Shown here: piece by piece, positions 60,570 through 64,000 of the stretch | How positions within the stretch are numbered: position 1 is the stretch's first letter | How the letters are laid out: each line of letters opens with the position of its first letter | Source of the DNA: JBBDLF01 sp040879025 | GTDB lineage: Bacteria; Pseudomonadota; Gammaproteobacteria; Pseudomonadales; Pseudohongiellaceae | Direction: 5' to 3' | DNA: 64,000 bases | NCBI GenBank assembly: GCA_040879025.1 | Contig: JBBDLF010000040.1 | Location: forward strand, 124,001-188,000 | The notes under the pieces: model-generated | What the model saw: the letters and a program-made list of their open reading frames with translations, nothing else | What the model was told of the DNA's origin: nothing | The model's database searches: none | Position numbers and translations under genes: made by a program

Positions 60570-63425
60570 TCAGGATTTTTTAGCCAGTGCCTGATCAATG
60601 AACTGCTGCTGTTGTTTCAGGTGCAGGGCAGGGTATCCCGCAGCCGCGGCCGCCGAAGGTTCTCTTCCGATGTACTCCAGGTACAGTGAACGGTTCAACT
60701 CCGCGACGATGCGTCGCATGTGGTGCTGGCTCGCATACCAGGCGCCCTGGTTCATCGGTTCCTCCTGACACCAATATACTTCCTGAACATTGGTATAAGG
60801 TTTCAGCACTTCGCGCAGATTGTGTTCCGGGAACGGATAAAGCTGCTCCAGCCTGATGATAGCGATATCGGTTATCTCGCGAGCGCGACGCTCCGCCCGG
60901 AGATCGTAGTACACCTTACCCGAGCACATGATAAGGCGGCTGACTTTCGAAGGGTCGAACCCATCGATCTCGTCAATGACCACCTGAAAACTGCCCTCCG
61001 CGAGCTCTTCCATTGTGGAGGCTGCTTCCTTGTGGCGCAGCAGGCTTTTGGGAGACATCACTACAAGCGGCTTGCGCACCGGACACAGGACTTGCTTGCG
61101 CAGCATATGAAACACCTGCGCTGACGTGGTCGGAAGGCAGACCTGAATGTTGTGTTCGGCACACAGTTGCAGGAACCGCTCAAGACGCGCCGAAGAATGC
61201 TCCGGCCCCTGACCTTCGTAACCATGGGGCAACAGCAGTGTCAGGCCGCACAGACGCTGCCATTTGTGTTCGCCGCTGGTGATAAACTGGTCTATAACCA
61301 CCTGCGCGGAGTTGGCGAAGTCACCAAACTGCGCTTCCCAGATGACCAGGGCGTTGGGTGTCGTGGTGGCGTAACCGTATTCAAATGCCAGCACGCCCTC
61401 TTCCGACAGCAGGGAGTCGTAAATTTCAAACTTGCTCTTGCCCTTGGCAATGCTGTTGAGGGGAATGTAGATTTTTCCGGTGCTTTGTTCATGTAACACA
61501 GCATGACGGTGCGAGAAAGTACCGCGTCTCACATCCTGTCCGGTAATACGAACACTGTTGGAACTGGTCAGGATGCTGGCATAGGCCAGCAGTTCAGCAA
61601 AACCCCAATCGACCGGTATTTCCTGAGCAACCATTTTTATGCGATCGTCCATGATGCGTTGAACCTGGCGCTGCAATTCAAAATGCTTTGGCACATTCAC
61701 CAGTTTTTTGCCCAGGACTTTCAGCGTATCCAGCTTGATGGCGGTGTTGTAATTCGGATTCCATTCGTGACCGAGATAAGGGCTCCAGTCAACAAACAGC
61801 TCTACGTTCGGCTCTTTAACCAGACTCTTGACGACGTGTTCTCCGGTAGCCAGGGCGCGGCGATAATTGCTGTTAAACCTGTCGGAATCTTCTCTTGAAA
61901 CGATGCCTTCATCAACCAGCTTGTCCGCGTAAATTCCCCGCGTGGTCTGATGGTTGCGGATAGCGCTGTACATCAGCGGCTGAGTAGACGCGGGTTCGTC
62001 AGTCTCGTTATGACCGCGACGCCGATAGCAGATCAGATCAATAACGACATCCTTGTTGAACTCATAGCGGAAATCCAGCGCCAGTTGGGTAACGAACAGC
62101 ACACTCTCGGGGTCATCGGCATTAACATGAAATATCGGCGCCTGCACCATTTTTGCCACATCAGTACAGTATTCAGTGGAACGCGCGTCCGACTGCTTGC
62201 TGGTGGTGAAGCCGATCTGATTGTTGATAATGACGTGTACGGTGCCGCCCGTGGTAAATGCGCGGGTTTTGGACATCTGGAAGGTTTCCATCACCACGCC
62301 CTGACCCGCGAAGGCCGCGTCTCCATGCAAAATGATCGGCAACACCAGGTCTCCGGCATCATCCATACGCCGATCCTGTCTTGCGCGCACCGAACCTTCC
62401 ACCACCGGAGCAACAATCTCCAGGTGTGATGGATTAAATGCAAGCGCCAGGTGAACCTCTCCACCAGAGGTCATTATGTTGGAGGAAAATCCCTGATGAT
62501 ATTTCACATCCCCGGAACTCTGGTAAACGGCCTTTCCTTCGAATTCGTCAAACAGGACAGCGGGGTTCTTGCCGAGGATATTCACAAGCACATTGAGCCT
62601 GCCTCTGTGCGCCATGCCGATTACAATTTCCTTGACGCCGATTCCGCCGGCCCGCTGAATCAGTTCATCTATCAACGGAATCAGACTTTCCCCGCCTTCA
62701 AGGCCAAAGCGCTTGGTTCCGGGGTATTTTGAATCCAGGTGCTTCTCCAGGCCTTCCGCGGCACTGAGGCGCTCAAGAAGATGACGCTTCACCTCATCTT
62801 CGAATGAGGGATAACCATCATTGCTCTCAATGCGTCGCTGAATCCACTGCTTTTCCTGCAGGTTGACGATGTGCATGAATTCATAGCCGATGGAATTGCA
62901 GTAAATCCGTTCAAGAATTTCCACCAGTTCCCGCAGTGTGGCCTTGTCCTTGCTGATAAAGAGCGAACCCGTCTGGAACAGGGTCGAGTAATCCAGGGGA
63001 GTCAGCCCGTGGAATTCAAGTTCCAGATCGGGGACCTTGATCCGGTTCATCAAACCCAGCGGGTCCAGGCTTGCTTTCTGGTGACCGCGAACCCGGTATG
63101 AGCTGATCAGGTGAAGCACTTCCACCTGTTTATTCTCGTGTTCGGAATTGACTACCGCGTCATTGCTGAGGAGAGGGGCAAAACGACTGACCTTCCCCAT
63201 CTTGCGGAAGTGTTCACGAATAGTGCGGTGGGAAATGTCACCGCGGGTTTCCCCGTTGGCCCCGGGAAGCTCGTCAAAATAGTTTTTCCATTGCTCCGGC
63301 ACCGATTCGTTGTCAGCGAGATACTGCTCATAGAGTTCTTCCACGTAAGCAGCATTGGCTCCGGAGAGGTGCCCGGTACTCCACGATAATTCCATCGCGC
63401 CGTTATCTTTAACCTTGTCGTCCAT
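60570..63425 (-). CDS. sucA: 2-oxoglutarate dehydrogenase E1 component
   Basis: Thiamine-diphosphate enzyme that decarboxylates 2-oxoglutarate. Full length at 951 aa. Landmarks are YEQYLADNESVPEQWKNYF near the N-terminus, GMAHRGRLNVLVNILGKNP near residue 270, the ThDP-site region LPIILHGDAAFAGQGVVMET, and GRRGHNETDEPA-type substrate loop seen as RRRGHNETDEPASTQP. It is 69 nt downstream of sdhB and 41 nt before sucB. Confidence 0.97.
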   Translation of the reverse strand: MDDKVKDNGAMELSWSTGHLSGANAAYVEELYEQYLADNESVPEQWKNYFDELPGANGETRGDISHRTIREHFRKMGKVSRFAPLLSNDAVVNSEHENKQVEVLHLISSYRVRGHQKASLDPLGLMNRIKVPDLELEFHGLTPLDYSTLFQTGSLFISKDKATLRELVEILERIYCNSIGYEFMHIVNLQEKQWIQRRIESNDGYPSFEDEVKRHLLERLSAAEGLEKHLDSKYPGTKRFGLEGGESLIPLIDELIQRAGGIGVKEIVIGMAHRGRLNVLVNILGKNPAVLFDEFEGKAVYQSSGDVKYHQGFSSNIMTSGGEVHLALAFNPSHLEIVAPVVEGSVRARQDRRMDDAGDLVLPIILHGDAAFAGQGVVMETFQMSKTRAFTTGGTVHVIINNQIGFTTSKQSDARSTEYCTDVAKMVQAPIFHVNADDPESVLFVTQLALDFRYEFNKDVVIDLICYRRRGHNETDEPASTQPLMYSAIRNHQTTRGIYADKLVDEGIVSREDSDRFNSNYRRALATGEHVVKSLVKEPNVELFVDWSPYLGHEWNPNYNTAIKLDTLKVLGKKLVNVPKHFELQRQVQRIMDDRIKMVAQEIPVDWGFAELLAYASILTSSNSVRITGQDVRRGTFSHRHAVLHEQSTGKIYIPLNSIAKGKSKFEIYDSLLSEEGVLAFEYGYATTTPNALVIWEAQFGDFANSAQVVIDQFITSGEHKWQRLCGLTLLLPHGYEGQGPEHSSARLERFLQLCAEHNIQVCLPTTSAQVFHMLRKQVLCPVRKPLVVMSPKSLLRHKEAASTMEELAEGSFQVVIDEIDGFDPSKVSRLIMCSGKVYYDLRAERRAREITDIAIIRLEQLYPFPEHNLREVLKPYTNVQEVYWCQEEPMNQGAWYASQHHMRRIVAELNRSLYLEYIGREPSAAAAAGYPALHLKQQQQFIDQALAKKS

Positions 63426-63494
63426 TAGTGTATTGATTGCTCACTTGAAAATAATTCATTGCAAACCCGTTGCGCGGGAAGCCTGATTTGCCTG

Positions 63495-64000
63495 TCAAAC
63501 CCCGCGCTCCACCAACATTGATCGAATATGACCTATCGCCCGAGTCGGATTCAGGCCTTTCGGGCAAACCGCGACGCAATTCATGATGCCCCTGCATCGG
63601 AATACACTGAACGGGTCTTCCAGTTCAGCGAGGCGCTCTTCCCTTCCGGTGTCCCTGCTGTCGGCCAGAAACCGGTACGCCTGCAGCAGACCGGCAGGTC
63701 CGATAAACTTTTCCGGATTCCACCAGAAAGAAGGACAAAAGGTGCTGCAACAGGCGCACAAAATGCATTCGTAAAGCCCGTCCAGTTTTTCCCGATCTTC
63801 GGGAGACTGCAATCTCTCAATTGCCGGCGGCGGCTCGTCATTCATCAGGTAAGGTTTGACTTTTTCATACTGTTTGTAGAAAACCGTCATATCCACCACC
63901 AGATCGCGGACGACCGGTAAACCGGGCAGCGGCCTCAACACCAGTTTGCCGCCAGGCTTGACTACGGATGACAATGCAGTGATACACGCCAGACCATTGA
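63495..64000 (-). CDS. sdhB: Succinate dehydrogenase iron-sulfur subunit (partial, 5' end outside window)
   Basis: C-terminal two-thirds of SdhB, the electron-transfer subunit of complex II. The cysteine clusters for the [4Fe-4S] and [3Fe-4S] centres are present: CILCACCSTFCPSFWW and CRGIMNCVAVCPKGLNP. The frame stays open to the right edge, where NGLACITALSSVVKPGGKL continues the 2Fe-2S domain end. The sdhB-sucA junction is the usual gammaproteobacterial order. Confidence 0.96.
   Translation of the reverse strand, partial: NGLACITALSSVVKPGGKLVLRPLPGLPVVRDLVVDMTVFYKQYEKVKPYLMNDEPPPAIERLQSPEDREKLDGLYECILCACCSTFCPSFWWNPEKFIGPAGLLQAYRFLADSRDTGREERLAELEDPFSVFRCRGIMNCVAVCPKGLNPTRAIGHIRSMLVERGV

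Overview
The window is ordinary, densely packed gammaproteobacterial chromosome. The gene order matches core blocks known from Pseudomonas and its relatives: pabB-roxA-purB-hflD-mnmA-nudJ; cspD/clpS-clpA-infA-bpt-aat-trxB/ftsK-lolA-rarA-crcB-serS-cysG-tusDCBE; rluC-yceD-rpmF-plsX-fabDG-acpP-fabF-pabC-mltG-tmk-holB-pilZ; and sdhB-sucAB-lpd-sucCD. A Vibrio-type TonB2/TtpC operon and an exported protein of a poorly known family suggest a free-living, probably marine, member of the Pseudomonadales/Cellvibrionales neighbourhood. That placement is inference; no rRNA is present to fix it.

Layout. 1-5.7 kb, minus strand: folate (pabB, cut by the left edge), ribosomal L16 hydroxylation (roxA), purines (purB), hflD, tRNA thiolation (mnmA) and a Nudix hydrolase. 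5.8-7.1 kb, plus: molybdopterin genes moaC-moaD-moaE. 7.1-13.9 kb: rluE, cspD, the ClpAP adaptor and unfoldase clpS-clpA, infA, and the two N-degron transferases bpt and aat with trxB. ClpS, ClpA, Aat and Bpt together form an N-end-rule proteolysis neighbourhood. 14.3-21.9 kb, plus: ftsK, lolA, rarA, crcB, serS, cysG. 21.9-24.1 kb, minus: the TusBCDE sulfur relay, which feeds MnmA, and yccA. 24.3-24.6 kb: tRNA-Ser(UGA), followed by a possible small RNA and a strong terminator.

24.6-35.5 kb is the least conserved part: prc (Tsp) protease, a lone tyrosine recombinase, an exported protein and a CxxC protein of unknown function, glutathione reductase with a 26-bp perfect hairpin at its 3' end, alkB, gamma-glutamyltransferase and an L-2-hydroxyglutarate dehydrogenase-like flavoprotein. 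35.5-45.9 kb, minus: pilZ-holB-tmk-mltG-pabC and the fatty-acid cluster, which lacks fabH between plsX and fabD. argS diverges from rluC and converges on htpG. 50-55.2 kb, minus: DUF3450-ExbB(TtpC)-ExbB-ExbD-TonB-TPR operon. 55.7-64 kb, minus: the 2-oxoglutarate dehydrogenase/succinyl-CoA synthetase operon, cut inside sdhB by the right edge.

I did not find a convincing undescribed multi-gene system. The best leads are non-coding: the perfect 26-bp inverted repeat after gor, a possible structured small RNA after tRNA-Ser, an ATT start codon for bpt, and short tandem repeats that begin at the stop codons of clpS and plsX. All statements rest on reading the sequence and recalled family knowledge; no database search was run.
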